A DNA stretch of 64,000 bases from Vibrio hepatarius (GCF_011806575.1 NZ_JAATOO010000019.1:25233-89232); one strand, 5' to 3'. Positions 17,267-26,523 are shown, numbered from the stretch's first letter. Made by a program: numbers and translations. The notes: generated by a model not told the origin, from the sequence alone.

Positions 17267-17314
17267 AGTATTTACTTTGAATCGCATCATTGCGATATGC
17301 CCACCGTAAATACT
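17267..17314 (-). promoter_or_regulatory. Long two-tier hairpin in the tctC leader
   Basis: Outer stem AGTATTTAC (17267-17275) with GTAAATACT (17306-17314) and inner stem ATCGCA / TGCGAT (17281-17296). It ends about 25 bases before the tctC start and its GGAGG. It may be a structured 5' leader or an intercistronic processing site. Confidence 0.5.
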
Positions 17315-17414
17315 CAAACTGTCACCAGACTGACACCAATACATTTTTTTAACAAAAGTGATACATATTTCTCGAATTTGGCTTAAGTATAAAGCAGGGG
17401 GCGAGACGTCATCG

Positions 17415-18479
17415 CTAAGCGATGTAAACATTCCCTTTGAATAATGGTCTTGCGGTTCTTACCAGCGCAGCTTGGGCGATAACAGGTTCATGTTCGCCTT
17501 CAAGCAAAACCATTTTTACATCTATTTTTCCGCTAGGGTGTTCAATCCTCACCGTTTCAGAAGAACCGCTGGCTTGCTGATGCGTAACCGTTCCTTCGAT
17601 CAAACTCGCGGCTCCTACACAAATAGCCCCCGTGACCGCGTGACTGGCATGGCAATTATGCGGCACGAGGTAGCGAGACGTGATGGTGCCGCCATGATGG
17701 GGAGGAGAAACAATGGACACCTTAGGGATCACACTTGCGCGCACATCACCTAATCCCATTTTTTCACCTGCGATAATACGAATAGCTTCTATCTTATCGA
17801 GCAATGCCTGATTACTATCGATAACTGATTTCGTTTCATTGCCAATTAGCCCAAGGGATTGAGCCGGAATGTGGACCATAGGGACAGCGGCATCAATACA
17901 CGTTACGTCGATATTATTAATCGTCTCTCGAACTGAGCCCGTAGGGAATAATTTGCCGGTTTTTGAGCCCCCCACATCAAGAAAGTTGAGAAGGACGGGA
18001 GAACCTGTTCCCTGAACCCCATCGATGGCAGTGTCACCGTCAAACTTTAGCGACTTGTTAGGCGTTTCGGCTGTCACTTCAATAATGGTGTTGGTATTAA
18101 CGTTCTTAACGCGTACCGTCGTCGTGCCATCAGCTAGTTCGATTAGACCTTTTTCAGACGCGAAAGCGATAACACCAGATAAAATATTGCCACAAGAGGG
18201 TTTGGTATCGACTATTTTCTCTTCAACACCAACTTGTGCAAAAAGGTAATCCAACTCAGCATCTTCTGAATCAGAGCGAGAAACAATACCCACCTTACTC
18301 GTTAAAGTGGTACCGCCACCAATACCGTTAATTTGTTGGACATCCCCCGAACCCATAATCTGAATCAGAAGTTGATCTCTTAGTTCTGGAGATTGAGGAA
18401 GATCGCTGGCGAGAAAATAAGCACCCTTGGACGTGCCACCACGGATAAGCATGCAAGGGATAAACTGGGATTGTGTCAT
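17415..18479 (-). CDS. PrpF-family isomerase/tautomerase (tricarboxylate-type substrate)
   Basis: A 354-residue enzyme of the PrpF branch of the diaminopimelate-epimerase fold. The N-terminus reads FIPCMLIRGGTSKGAYF, the catalytic cysteine region is PSCGNILSGV near residue 80, and the second half has HNCHASHAVTGAICVGAA. Family members shift double bonds in aconitate-like acids (2-methylaconitate, 4-oxalomesaconate), which fits the neighbouring Tct importer. The ATG at 18479 is chosen because AAGGAGCACAAA precedes it; an upstream in-frame start at 18554 lacks support. No other propionate or gallate genes are present, so the exact reaction is open. Confidence 0.85.
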   Translation of the reverse strand: MTQSQFIPCMLIRGGTSKGAYFLASDLPQSPELRDQLLIQIMGSGDVQQINGIGGGTTLTSKVGIVSRSDSEDAELDYLFAQVGVEEKIVDTKPSCGNILSGVIAFASEKGLIELADGTTTVRVKNVNTNTIIEVTAETPNKSLKFDGDTAIDGVQGTGSPVLLNFLDVGGSKTGKLFPTGSVRETINNIDVTCIDAAVPMVHIPAQSLGLIGNETKSVIDSNQALLDKIEAIRIIAGEKMGLGDVRASVIPKVSIVSPPHHGGTITSRYLVPHNCHASHAVTGAICVGAASLIEGTVTHQQASGSSETVRIEHPSGKIDVKMVLLEGEHEPVIAQAALVRTARPLFKGNVYIA

Positions 18480-18594
18480 TTTGTGCTCCTTACCATTATT
18501 GCCACTTTCAAGTCCGAAAAGTGGTGGTATCAAGCTACAAAATGAACCTGTCAAATCGCTGACTCACGACACCATAGGAGCTGGTAATGTCATG

Positions 18595-19653
18595 TCAGTC
18601 ATAATTTTTTAACGCATTTTCCCATTCCGTAATCACAATCTGCCGTTTACTTTCGTCGGCAAATACAAGCAAACGTACGTCAAGAGGCAAAGGTTTTAGC
18701 TGTTCAGCATACTGCTGGCGCATATATGAAGCCGAGTTAACACTATTAATATCTGTGCGTATCGGCGGCATATTCGTCTGCTCAGACATCACCCACTGCC
18801 CAGAAGACGAAAGTAGATAATCAATAAATTTCTGAGCACCTTGGACATTTTTGGTTGTTCGATTAATAAGTGCGGTTCGAATGATCACTGGGGTGTAATC
18901 ACTCATTGATATGATCGTCACATCGTCGTTAAGCTGTTGCCAACTCTGTGCATATGAACCCAGAATGTTATAAGCCATCACAATCTCACCGGAACTTAAG
19001 GCACCTAACATATCTCGTGAGCTGTCAAAAGTACGAGCGTAGTGAAGATTAAATAGCTCAAGAAATTGCCCATAATTACGAGCTTGCTGGCGCTCAAAGG
19101 ACCAAAGCAAATATCCAATGCCCACTTTACGAACATCATAAACCCCGATCTTGCCCATAAATTCATCACTGTAGCGGCGAATAAACGACATAAGTTCAAT
19201 CCGATTCGTAGGGATTTGTTTTCCCTCCAAAAACGACTTATTAAACACAATGACCGCCGGCTCAAAACTAAAGCCAAACAGTTCATCACGCCACTGGCTC
19301 CAATCGGGCAGTAATTCAGATACCTCCGTATTACTGCTGTGATTACGTTCATATTCAAGCGCATAGCCATCGTTGACCAACCGCAATTGCAGATGCATCA
19401 CCGAGCTTATGGTCACATCCGGTTGTGGCTGTTGTTGTTCACGAATATAACGATCAAGGTCTTCGCTGCTCATCCATCTATATTGGATTTCAATATTCGG
19501 ATTGCGATCAGAAAAGTCATCGAGAAGTGGTTTCATCTCAGACAAATAAGCCGCCCCAAACACTCTAATGAGCTGAGGTTGAGTTTCACTAGCCAAAGCA
19601 CTCGACAAACACATCCCACATAATGTCGTAAAAAAGAGAAAGCGTTGAAACAT
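18595..19653 (-). CDS. Periplasmic solute-binding protein beside a two-component pair
   Basis: A 352-residue exported protein. The signal peptide is residues 1-22 (CLSSALASE). The mature part, with RVFGAAYLSEMKPLLDDFSD and LPDVTISS-like loops, matches the family 1/AfuA-type extracellular solute-binding fold. There is no ABC permease or ATPase nearby. Instead it begins two bases after the sensor kinase stop, with its GGAGGAG inside the kinase end. This suggests it presents the ligand to the kinase rather than feeding a transporter, an inference from context. The ligand is probably the tricarboxylate handled by the downstream genes. Confidence 0.8.
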   Translation of the reverse strand: MFQRFLFFTTLCGMCLSSALASETQPQLIRVFGAAYLSEMKPLLDDFSDRNPNIEIQYRWMSSEDLDRYIREQQQPQPDVTISSVMHLQLRLVNDGYALEYERNHSSNTEVSELLPDWSQWRDELFGFSFEPAVIVFNKSFLEGKQIPTNRIELMSFIRRYSDEFMGKIGVYDVRKVGIGYLLWSFERQQARNYGQFLELFNLHYARTFDSSRDMLGALSSGEIVMAYNILGSYAQSWQQLNDDVTIISMSDYTPVIIRTALINRTTKNVQGAQKFIDYLLSSSGQWVMSEQTNMPPIRTDINSVNSASYMRQQYAEQLKPLPLDVRLLVFADESKRQIVITEWENALKNYD

Positions 19654-19655
19654 AG

Positions 19656-21074
19656 TTAAATCTCCTCCCATCGACGATATGGGAATTGAATTTCGACCGT
19701 TAAGCCCTGCGGGGCAGTATCATGTAAGAGCAATTGTGCATGGGATTTCTCTGCAACATCGGCAGCAATACTCATTCCTAATCCTGTACCAGACTGGCTG
19801 TTTTCCGAGATTCGATAGAACCGCTCGAATACATGTGGTTTATCAACATCCCGGATGCCGACACCATAATCTCGGATCAGAATAATAGCTTTCGTGCCAC
19901 GTTGAGCAATTTCAACCTCTACCACACTCGAATCAGGAGAGTATTTAATCGCGTTTTCGATTAAGTTGAGCAACATCTGCCTCACAGAAAACTCATCACC
20001 CGTTATTTTAAATTGGAAACTCTGCTGGAAGCTAAGCTCGATATTTCGTTTGAGCGCATTAATGGCAAGGTCTCGACAAACCGATTGCACGAGATGATTT
20101 ATATTTACGCTTTGTGGTTCCATACTGCGAAAACGGTGTTTGATCGTCGCGTGGTTCAAGAGCTGTTCTATCGTTCTTTCTAAAACGCCACACGCCTCTA
20201 AGATGCGAATCAGTGACTGAGTTGACTGCGTTGAGGTCTCTCGGCTTAGCATCAGCTCAACTTGAGCTCTCATACCCGCAAGCGGTGTTTTTAACTGATG
20301 CGCAGCCTCGCTTGTAAAATTTTTTAAGTTTGTTAGCGTTTCATCTAGTTGAAACATAAAGCTATTTATCGTTCTCACTAAATGCATAACTTCTTCCGGA
20401 CCCTGTATCTCTATCGGGGTTAGGTCTACATTTGAACGCTGTGATATTTTTCTATTAATAACTTTAAGTGGTTTGAGTACTTGGGCAATCAAGATGACAA
20501 TGACGATGATCGTACAAAATACAACGCCCAAGATAAGTTTGGATGCGACGCTAGAGAGTTGGTGTTCCCAATCCGTACGGGCTTCCGTCGTTTGTCCAAC
20601 TAACACATACACATGATGCGGCCCTTTACGGGTATTGATCACTCGACCCACTAATGCAAAGCGCACATGCTGCTTTTTAAACATCAAATCAAAATAATGC
20701 GGAACCACTTCCAACTGAATTGGATTGGCATCGATTTGGGAAACGACCATCTTTTCTGACAATAACGCGCTATATCCCGTTACGAACTCTTTCTGTTTCG
20801 TCGCCACTAAATAGTACACTTTGTCACGCGGCGAATCCGCAAGCCCACTAAATGCAGAGAACGGCAAATCAACACTTAACTCATCAGCCTCCAAACGGAC
20901 TTCTTCCAGAATTTGTAGTGCTGCATTTGCCAGTGGGCGGTCAAAGGTGTGTTGCGCGGTTTCATAGGCATATCGCTTAACGCCTAACATGGATATGAGG
21001 CCAATAAAAAATAAGGTACAGGCCGAATAGGCGAGCAGTTGGAATCGAAGTGAACGCGTTGAAATAGAGAGCAT
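19656..21074 (-). CDS. TctE-like sensor histidine kinase
   Basis: A 472-residue membrane kinase. TM1 (about residues 10-30) is followed by a periplasmic sensor domain of the 2CSK-N type to about 175, TM2 (about 180-200) and HAMP. The HisKA H-box is EAAHQLKTPLAGMRAQ near residue 262, the N-box is LLNLIENAIKYSP, and G-boxes include RDYGVGI and GTGLGMSIA. It phosphorylates the overlapping response regulator (ATG overlaps that gene's TAA by one base). In other bacteria TctE senses citrate-type acids to induce tct genes; that role is inferred here from layout. Confidence 0.88.
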   Translation of the reverse strand: MLSISTRSLRFQLLAYSACTLFFIGLISMLGVKRYAYETAQHTFDRPLANAALQILEEVRLEADELSVDLPFSAFSGLADSPRDKVYYLVATKQKEFVTGYSALLSEKMVVSQIDANPIQLEVVPHYFDLMFKKQHVRFALVGRVINTRKGPHHVYVLVGQTTEARTDWEHQLSSVASKLILGVVFCTIIVIVILIAQVLKPLKVINRKISQRSNVDLTPIEIQGPEEVMHLVRTINSFMFQLDETLTNLKNFTSEAAHQLKTPLAGMRAQVELMLSRETSTQSTQSLIRILEACGVLERTIEQLLNHATIKHRFRSMEPQSVNINHLVQSVCRDLAINALKRNIELSFQQSFQFKITGDEFSVRQMLLNLIENAIKYSPDSSVVEVEIAQRGTKAIILIRDYGVGIRDVDKPHVFERFYRISENSQSGTGLGMSIAADVAEKSHAQLLLHDTAPQGLTVEIQFPYRRWEEI

Positions 21075-21739
21075 TATGATTGCACGGACAGTACATAGCC
21101 TAAACCGCGTAGAGTTTTAATCTCCACATTACTGTCCCCCAAAGCTTTTCGCAGTCGCCCAACATAAGTCTCAATGGCATTGTGATTAGGGGGATTATCA
21201 TAGCCATACAAGTGGTCAATTATTTCCTCTTTGCTCATCACACGATTAGGGTGGCCGACAAAAACTTCTAACAGACGGTACTCGCGTTGCTTGAGTGTGA
21301 TGGTTTCACCCTTCACTTTTACCGTTGCCGTCACTGAATCAAAACTCAAGTTGCCCAGCTCGACCACGTTATTATCATTACCTTGGCTTCGGCGAACAAT
21401 GCTTCGACAGCGAGCTTCTAACTCCCCCAAATCAAATGGCTTACTTAAGAAATCATCGGCGCCTAAGTCCAGCAAATTGATTCTGTCGTACACTTCGTTC
21501 CGGGCGGTTAAAATCAATATCGGTGTATTTGATATTTGTCTGATTTTTTTGGTGATTTCTTCCCCTGTTCGATTGGGAAGGTTGAGGTCTAAAATAATTA
21601 AATCGTACTGAGTATGAGAAACGAGTGAATACGCCACACCACCATCATAGGCACAGTCCACACCATGACCAAGATCGTTAAAGCGCTGTTCCAGTGATTC
21701 ACTGATTAGTCGATCATCTTCTACAATTAAAACTCGCAT
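21074..21739 (-). CDS. TctD-like OmpR-family response regulator
   Basis: A 221-residue regulator. The receiver domain spans residues 1-115 with acidic pocket VEDD and phospho-acceptor in LIILDLNLPNRTGEE (Asp about 51), Thr in LTARNE and Lys in LSKPFDLGE. The OmpR winged helix occupies about 125-218 (TLKQREYRLLEVF, LRGLGYVLS). ATG at 21739 is chosen because it gives the canonical MRVLIVEDD start. It is first in the operon, followed directly by the kinase, binding protein, prpF and tct genes, which it most likely activates. Confidence 0.9.
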   Translation of the reverse strand: MRVLIVEDDRLISESLEQRFNDLGHGVDCAYDGGVAYSLVSHTQYDLIILDLNLPNRTGEEITKKIRQISNTPILILTARNEVYDRINLLDLGADDFLSKPFDLGELEARCRSIVRRSQGNDNNVVELGNLSFDSVTATVKVKGETITLKQREYRLLEVFVGHPNRVMSKEEIIDHLYGYDNPPNHNAIETYVGRLRKALGDSNVEIKTLRGLGYVLSVQS

Positions 21740-22195
21740 TACCCGCTTTACTTCCTTGAAAAACAACTTCCTGTGTTGACACACACCCAATTAAATCGGT
21801 GCACTGCCTTTTAAAAAGCTTAGGCAATCCACTCGTTATATGTAGAAATAAGTGAACGGTATGAAGAACTTTGTTAAAGACATAGCAAACTATCGTTCTT
21901 TCTAAATTATCAATTAAGCTTTGCGATCGGATAAATTACATCAACTTACGATACGCCGCCTCTAATGTTGATTACTTTCGAACTTCAGTCACGCTTGTGA
22001 ATAAAATGTTAATTATAGCCCATCAAGTCAGCTAGATGACAGGTTCATTACGTAGACGTGGCTTGTCTAGGAAAGTGGTGGTATTTCTACATAGTCGAAG
22101 GTTTGTTTAGCAACACAATGGTGGTAATCATTCGCCCATCCTAGTGGGTTAGGGTTTATCATCTTGATGAGAAGCTGGCAGGAAAAACAATGAAT
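21740..22195. promoter_or_regulatory. Intergenic region upstream of tctD
   Basis: 456 bases without a convincing gene. It must hold the tctD promoter. GTCAGCTAGATGACAGGTT at 22027-22045 recurs with one change near 13115-13133 on the other strand. The plus-strand stretch 22027-22245 ends in a perfect terminator although no gene precedes it, so a small RNA is possible. Confidence 0.35.
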
Positions 22196-22245
22196 ACTAA
22201 CAACGTCATAAACACAAGTCCCTCCGAATTCGGAGGGACTTTTTT
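22196..22245 (+). terminator. Terminator with conserved upstream sequence (repeat copy 2)
   Basis: A perfect palindrome at 22217-22240 (AGTCCCTCCGAA and complement) followed by TTTTTT. Positions 22196-22216 match 12790-12810 with a single difference, and the two stem changes are compensatory. It can also not serve the acr3 gene, which is on the other strand; its own transcript is unknown. Confidence 0.8.
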
Positions 22246-22290
22246 GATCGCTTTTTATAAGAACTGGTTGTTTCGAAACCCTGACAAGTA

Positions 22291-23355
22291 TTATGCGTAA
22301 TATTTGCGTTTCATCCTTAAAGCCACATTAACTAATGCAATTAAGACGGGTACTTCGACTAGCGGTCCAATAACACCTGCAAATGCCTGATCTGAATTGA
22401 GACCAAATACTGCGATAGAGACCGCAATCGCTAGCTCGAAGTTATTGCCTGATGAAGTAAACGCGATGGAAGCGTTTTGATCGTAAGGTAGCCCCATACG
22501 TTTACCAATGTAAAAGCTGGCAAAAAACATCACCATAAAATAGATCACTAACGGGATTGCCACGCGTAAAACGTCCATTGGCAACTCAATGATCATCTCG
22601 CCTTTCAGGCTAAACATCAGCACGATAGTCGCTAACAAAGCAATGAGCGTGATTGGCGAAATCTTTGGTATAAACACTTCGTTGTACCATTGCTCACCTT
22701 TCGCTGCCACCAGCCATTTACGACTCAGAAAACCAGCTAAAAATGGAATACCTAAGTAAATCAGCACGCTTTCTGCGATGTCCATAATGGTGATATCAAC
22801 AACGAAGCTTTCTAAGCCAAAGTAAGGCGGTAAAACGGTGATGAATAACCACGCCATAAAACTGTATGTGACAATCTGAAATGCACTATTCAGTGCCACC
22901 AATGTTGCGCCGTACTCTTTATTGCCGCCACTGATGTCATTCCAGACAAGCACCATAGCGATACAGCGCGCTAAGCCAATCAGAATCAGGCCTACCATGT
23001 AACCGGGTTGGTCTCGTAAGAAGATGATGGCGAGCACAAACATTAAAATAGGCCCAATCACCCAGTTCATAATCAGTGAAAGCGTGATAGCCCTTTTGTC
23101 ACGTGTCACCTCCCCCAACAAGCTGTAATTCACTTTAGCGAGTGGTGGATACATCATCAAAATCAGGCCAATGGCCAAAGGGATATTGGTAGAGCCAACC
23201 GACATAGACTCATTCCATTGCGCTACTTGGGGAAACACCACTCCAATACCAACGCCGACGGCCATAGCGAGGAAAATCCAAACCGTTAGATAACGATCTA
23301 GAAAACCCATTTTTTGCGACGCTGTTGTTTCAGCGCAACTCTCAATATTGCTCAT
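22291..23355 (-). CDS. Acr3-family arsenite efflux permease
   Basis: A 354-residue, ten-segment inner-membrane exporter of arsenite (and sometimes antimonite). [18 protein letters not shown] contains the conserved functional cysteine of Acr3, and [18 protein letters not shown] near the C-terminus is a family signature. ATG at 23355 is preferred (GAGG upstream) over an in-frame start at 23400, which would overlap arsR. It lies 13 bases after arsR, so arsenic relieves repression of both. No arsC or arsA is seen in the window. Confidence 0.92.
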   Translation of the reverse strand: MSNIESCAETTASQKMGFLDRYLTVWIFLAMAVGVGIGVVFPQVAQWNESMSVGSTNIPLAIGLILMMYPPLAKVNYSLLGEVTRDKRAITLSLIMNWVIGPILMFVLAIIFLRDQPGYMVGLILIGLARCIAMVLVWNDISGGNKEYGATLVALNSAFQIVTYSFMAWLFITVLPPYFGLESFVVDITIMDIAESVLIYLGIPFLAGFLSRKWLVAAKGEQWYNEVFIPKISPITLIALLATIVLMFSLKGEMIIELPMDVLRVAIPLVIYFMVMFFASFYIGKRMGLPYDQNASIAFTSSGNNFELAIAVSIAVFGLNSDQAFAGVIGPLVEVPVLIALVNVALRMKRKYYA

Positions 23356-23368
23356 ACAAACCTCAAAA

Positions 23369-23701
23369 TTATGTTCGGCAAGAAGATGACTCAGCGCCAA
23401 TCGCGACCAGCAATGGCGAAATCAGCTCTAAATTGCTTTCCAAAGTAATTTTCAACACTTGTTTCATCCAGTCAGGCAAATCTGGATTGATTCGGTAATA
23501 CATCCATTTTCCGCGACGCTCGCCAATGACAAGCTCTTGTTTTCTTAACTCAGCGAGATGGCGTGACACTTTAGGTTGACTCAATTCCAACGCGTTCATT
23601 AAGTCACACACACAAAGTTCACCTTGGCTCTGCAGTAGAAGTAAAGACTTCAAACGAGTCTCTTCCGCAAGCGCTTTATAAAACAGTAGTGGCGCAGTCA
23701 T
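23369..23701 (-). CDS. arsR: ArsR-family arsenic-responsive repressor
   Basis: A 110-residue winged-helix repressor with [22 protein letters not shown] (about residues 38-56) and wing [12 protein letters not shown]. The metalloid site ELCVCDL keeps two cysteines, but the third cysteine of the E. coli-type C-V-C-D-L-C motif is methionine. A further cysteine near the C-terminus (SSSCRT) could contribute. Operator-like dyad lies 40 bases upstream. It is the first gene of arsR-acr3. Confidence in family and role is high. Confidence 0.9.
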   Translation of the reverse strand: MTAPLLFYKALAEETRLKSLLLLQSQGELCVCDLMNALELSQPKVSRHLAELRKQELVIGERRGKWMYYRINPDLPDWMKQVLKITLESNLELISPLLVAIGAESSSCRT

Positions 23702-23740
23702 AACTATCGTTTACTGATACGTGGTAGGTTTAAGAATAAC

Positions 23741-23762
23741 ACATATGGAAAACCATATATGT
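23741..23762 (-). promoter_or_regulatory. Probable ArsR operator
   Basis: ATATGG-AAAA-CCATAT (23743-23758) with flanking ACATATGG and CCATATATGT forms a short dyad just upstream of arsR, in the usual place for ArsR autoregulation. Confidence 0.6.
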
Positions 23763-23847
23763 TAATTTTTGAACTCTTTAGAATTGTTTAGGTGTGTAGG
23801 CTAAGAAAGGGATTAAGATTGTGCTCGAACAAGGCCGAACGTCATAT

Positions 23848-24510
23848 TTACTCAGCGCTAAATACGATATCACCATAGTACGACTCTGCGACTAAGCCAC
23901 TGTTGTCAGTGTCGGTCATCATCGCCACCGCATCAATGTATCGATACACCTCTAAGTTGGCAGCAGGCGATCCTTTATCACCAAAAAACCGAATCATATC
24001 TTGGTAGACGTTGCGCTTTTCGCTATACCATTGATGAGTACTCGCACTTTGTCCCTGAATGGCCAGCATCTTTACGTTTTCACCCACGTAAGCATTGTCC
24101 CAGACACTGCCTTGCCTTTGAGAACCGGACCAAACGTAATTGAGGGCTTTTGTCTTTAGCCCCATAAAACCGTCTTCAATGACAAGATAGATTCGCGCGG
24201 CGTAGTCATCTCCGCTTTTGGTTTGTTCCTTTAGATTGGGTAGTTGCTTTGAAATCCGCCAACTCCATTGAATGAAAGGCGTTTTTTGTAAATCGATACG
24301 CTTTTTCAGAACTAATCCAGATGCACTCGCATCGCTCAGTGCTCTAAGTGCAGGTTTTCCTTCCAGCGTTACTTGCTCGTAGACCGTCTCGCCTGAAAAG
24401 ACTTCTTTGTCCCATTGCTTGATGTTATCTGTGCCAAATGAAGTCAGATTATCTTGAGCATGGGCGTAAGAGGTAATAAGTGCGAGTAACAACAGTGCGT
24501 AGCGTTTCAT
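23848..24510 (-). CDS. Exported DUF3047 protein
   Basis: A 220-residue periplasmic protein with a signal peptide (residues 1-18, ending SYAHA). The body matches DUF3047: GLVLKKRIDLQKTPFIQWSWR, DDYAARIYLVIEDGF and AVAMMTDTDNSG. The fold is thought to be a beta-sandwich; the function is unknown. It is monocistronic, between the ars operon and a decayed acetyltransferase. ATG has no strong ribosome site but gives the full signal peptide. Confidence 0.8.
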   Translation of the reverse strand: MKRYALLLLALITSYAHAQDNLTSFGTDNIKQWDKEVFSGETVYEQVTLEGKPALRALSDASASGLVLKKRIDLQKTPFIQWSWRISKQLPNLKEQTKSGDDYAARIYLVIEDGFMGLKTKALNYVWSGSQRQGSVWDNAYVGENVKMLAIQGQSASTHQWYSEKRNVYQDMIRFFGDKGSPAANLEVYRYIDAVAMMTDTDNSGLVAESYYGDIVFSAE

Positions 24511-24546
24511 TCAATCACCATAAGCGTGTTTGTTTAATTTTAGCCT

Positions 24547-24843
24547 TTATTGAGCAATATCTTTAGTCATGTTGAAGAAGCGATCATCTTCAGCAATCAC
24601 CTCAAAACCAAACCGTTTGTATAATCCGTAAGCTGGACTTATATTCATCAAACTGTAAACGAATTGCGCCAACGACTTCGCCGTCAAATAGTATGACCGC
24701 ATATTGGCGTAAGTAATTTCTGCTGATTTCAACAAATCAGTCGTAGCTTGAAATGAAATCACAATCAATCTCTTCCTTGATGATGTTACAGCGCTAAGCG
24801 AAGATAACGCTGGAGCTGCTGATAAACCTAAATCCTCTTGCAA
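24547..24843 (-). pseudogene. Decayed GNAT acetyltransferase
   Basis: The 98-codon frame here is not an intact protein. Its end, SPAYGLYKRFGFEVIAEDDR, is the classic C-terminus of a GNAT enzyme. Just upstream, a different frame encodes ILFDGEVVGAIRLQFDE, a GNAT beta-4 strand. The acetyl-CoA loop that should lie between them is missing. Together this shows an internal deletion plus a frameshift. It starts two bases after the GST gene. It could yield a short peptide but no acetyltransferase. Confidence 0.7.
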
Positions 24844-24845
24844 AT

Positions 24846-25487
24846 CTAGCGTTGAAATGGCGTTAAATCGATGCCCTCAAACTCGCAAACCTCTTTAATG
24901 ATTGGGTGTTGCGCTAGTCGTGTTAAGTAATCAGAGAGATGGGCAAATGTGAGCGGCGACTGCTTGGCCGGCAACGACCACTCTGCCAACATAAACAGGA
25001 AGTAATCACACGCAGACAACTTATCTCCTAACAAGTATTTATTGTTGGAGAGTTGGTCGTTGATTATCGACAACGCGTCAGCAATACGCTCATCTTGGGC
25101 AACAATAACATTGGGTATCGTTGCTTCGTCGTTAGTATGACGCTGCGGGTAGTAACGGACCATAAGTTCTGCCTGAAGGGTATTATTCAGAAAAGCCAAC
25201 CACTGAAAGAACAAAGGACGTTTTGCATCCCCTATTGCTGGGATGAGCTCGTACTCAGGAAACAGCTCGCAAATGTGAATGCAGATCGCTGGGCTTTCAA
25301 ATATTGGTTGGTCATCAACAACAAGCGTTGGAATGCGACCCGCTGGATTGAGCTTTAAATAGTCCGCGGATTTTTGCGAGTTAGATTTTTTGTCTACGAG
25401 TAGAAGCTCATAGTTAGCATTGACGTGACGAAGCAAAAAGTGCGGTGCCAGACTGGCATTGTTTGGATAGTAATAAAGCTTGAACAA
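24846..25487 (-). CDS. Glutathione S-transferase family protein
   Basis: A 213-residue cytosolic protein. The N-terminal thioredoxin-like domain (about residues 1-77) has LYYYPNNASLAPHFLLRH, cis-proline loop GRIPTLVVDD and IFESPAICIHI (Ser for the glutathione gamma-glutamyl group). The helical C-terminal domain (about 85-205) has DKLSACDYFLFMLAEW. The start is TTG with AAAGGAGCC seven bases upstream. The substrate is unknown; family members conjugate or reduce electrophiles with glutathione. Confidence 0.85.
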   Translation of the reverse strand: MFKLYYYPNNASLAPHFLLRHVNANYELLLVDKKSNSQKSADYLKLNPAGRIPTLVVDDQPIFESPAICIHICELFPEYELIPAIGDAKRPLFFQWLAFLNNTLQAELMVRYYPQRHTNDEATIPNVIVAQDERIADALSIINDQLSNNKYLLGDKLSACDYFLFMLAEWSLPAKQSPLTFAHLSDYLTRLAQHPIIKEVCEFEGIDLTPFQR

Positions 25488-25781
25488 AATAGGCTCCTTT
25501 CTCTCGTTTCGCGGCTGCTAGAACGATTCCAACACGATTGACTGATTTGACCTTCATTCAGACTGTCACAGTCATTATGATTTGCCAAATCAAAATGTTA
25601 CGTCTTCATCTTAATTGAGCAGTAAAACTTTGTAACATTCCCCGCGTTGTGGCTTTTACACTCAACGGACAATTCACCGCATCAATATAAGTAACCTTAG
25701 CGGGATTATTTTGGCCACGCCTATAACGACACTAGCGAGCAAAGGCCAAGCATTTTGAATGAGTAGAGATAAGGCAGAGTA
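25488..25781. other. Intergenic region GST / mtgA
   Basis: 294 bases between divergent genes. It holds both promoters; I see no repeat, hairpin or small gene worth naming. Confidence 0.4.
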
Positions 25782-26480
25782 GTGAAAGCTTTAATTCGAA
25801 GAATCAAACGTCGAACAAAGTCAGTGATCGTTACTGGTTTAACCGTGTTATTGGGCGCACCGATCGTTTTGGTTCTGTTGCTGAAGTTTGTAAACCCGCC
25901 GTTATGGGGCTGGCAGTTATCACGCACATTCTTTCCGCCACAAGGCTACCCTCAAAGTTCACAGCATCAGTGGGTGCCTTTATCGTCGATCTCCTCTTCG
26001 CTGCCGCTTGCGATTATGGCATCAGAAGATCAACGCTTTCCAGAACACTGGGGCTTGGACCTCAATGCCTTGCTTTCGGTGATTCAGCAAAGTGGACCAA
26101 ACGGACCTGCTCGCGGTGCCAGTACCATTACCCAGCAAACCGCTAAGAATGTGTTTCTTTTCCCAAGCCACAGTTATGTACGCAAAGCCTACGAACTGTA
26201 CATCGCACTACTTATGGAAGTAATTTGGGGCAAAGAGCGCATTATGGAAATGTACCTAAACGTCGTTGAGTTTGGGCCGGGCATATACGGCGTCGAAGCT
26301 GCCAGCAAACACTATTTTGGTGTTTCCGCCAACCAACTAAGCCGATACCAAGCGGCACAATTGGCGGTGGTGCTACCCAACCCATACAAAATTCAACCCT
26401 TTCCTATGACCAACTATGTGCAAAACCGCGTAAGTTGGGTACTAGGACAAATGCAAAACCTTGGGCAGGTTACTTTGTAA
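25782..26480 (+). CDS. mtgA: Monofunctional peptidoglycan glycosyltransferase MtgA
   Basis: A 232-residue inner-membrane enzyme that polymerises lipid II into glycan strands. One N-terminal membrane anchor (about residues 14-34) is followed by the GT51 domain with SEDQRFPEHWGLD (catalytic Glu), RGASTITQQTAKN, KERIMEMYLNVVEFG and GVEAASKHYFG. It lacks a transpeptidase domain, as expected for MtgA, and length is normal. GTG start with AAGG upstream. It stands alone and converges on the siderophore exporter. Confidence 0.95.
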   Translation: MKALIRRIKRRTKSVIVTGLTVLLGAPIVLVLLLKFVNPPLWGWQLSRTFFPPQGYPQSSQHQWVPLSSISSSLPLAIMASEDQRFPEHWGLDLNALLSVIQQSGPNGPARGASTITQQTAKNVFLFPSHSYVRKAYELYIALLMEVIWGKERIMEMYLNVVEFGPGIYGVEAASKHYFGVSANQLSRYQAAQLAVVLPNPYKIQPFPMTNYVQNRVSWVLGQMQNLGQVTL

Positions 26481-26523
26481 GTTCGATCCCGATGACCGGC
26501 AGTTCCAAAGCAATAGGTAATCT

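Noticed and set aside
22190..22300. Short frame starting MNTNNVINTSP running through the terminator
   Set aside because: It translates the terminator stem and overlaps the acr3 end; the conserved part is better explained as a repeated terminator unit.
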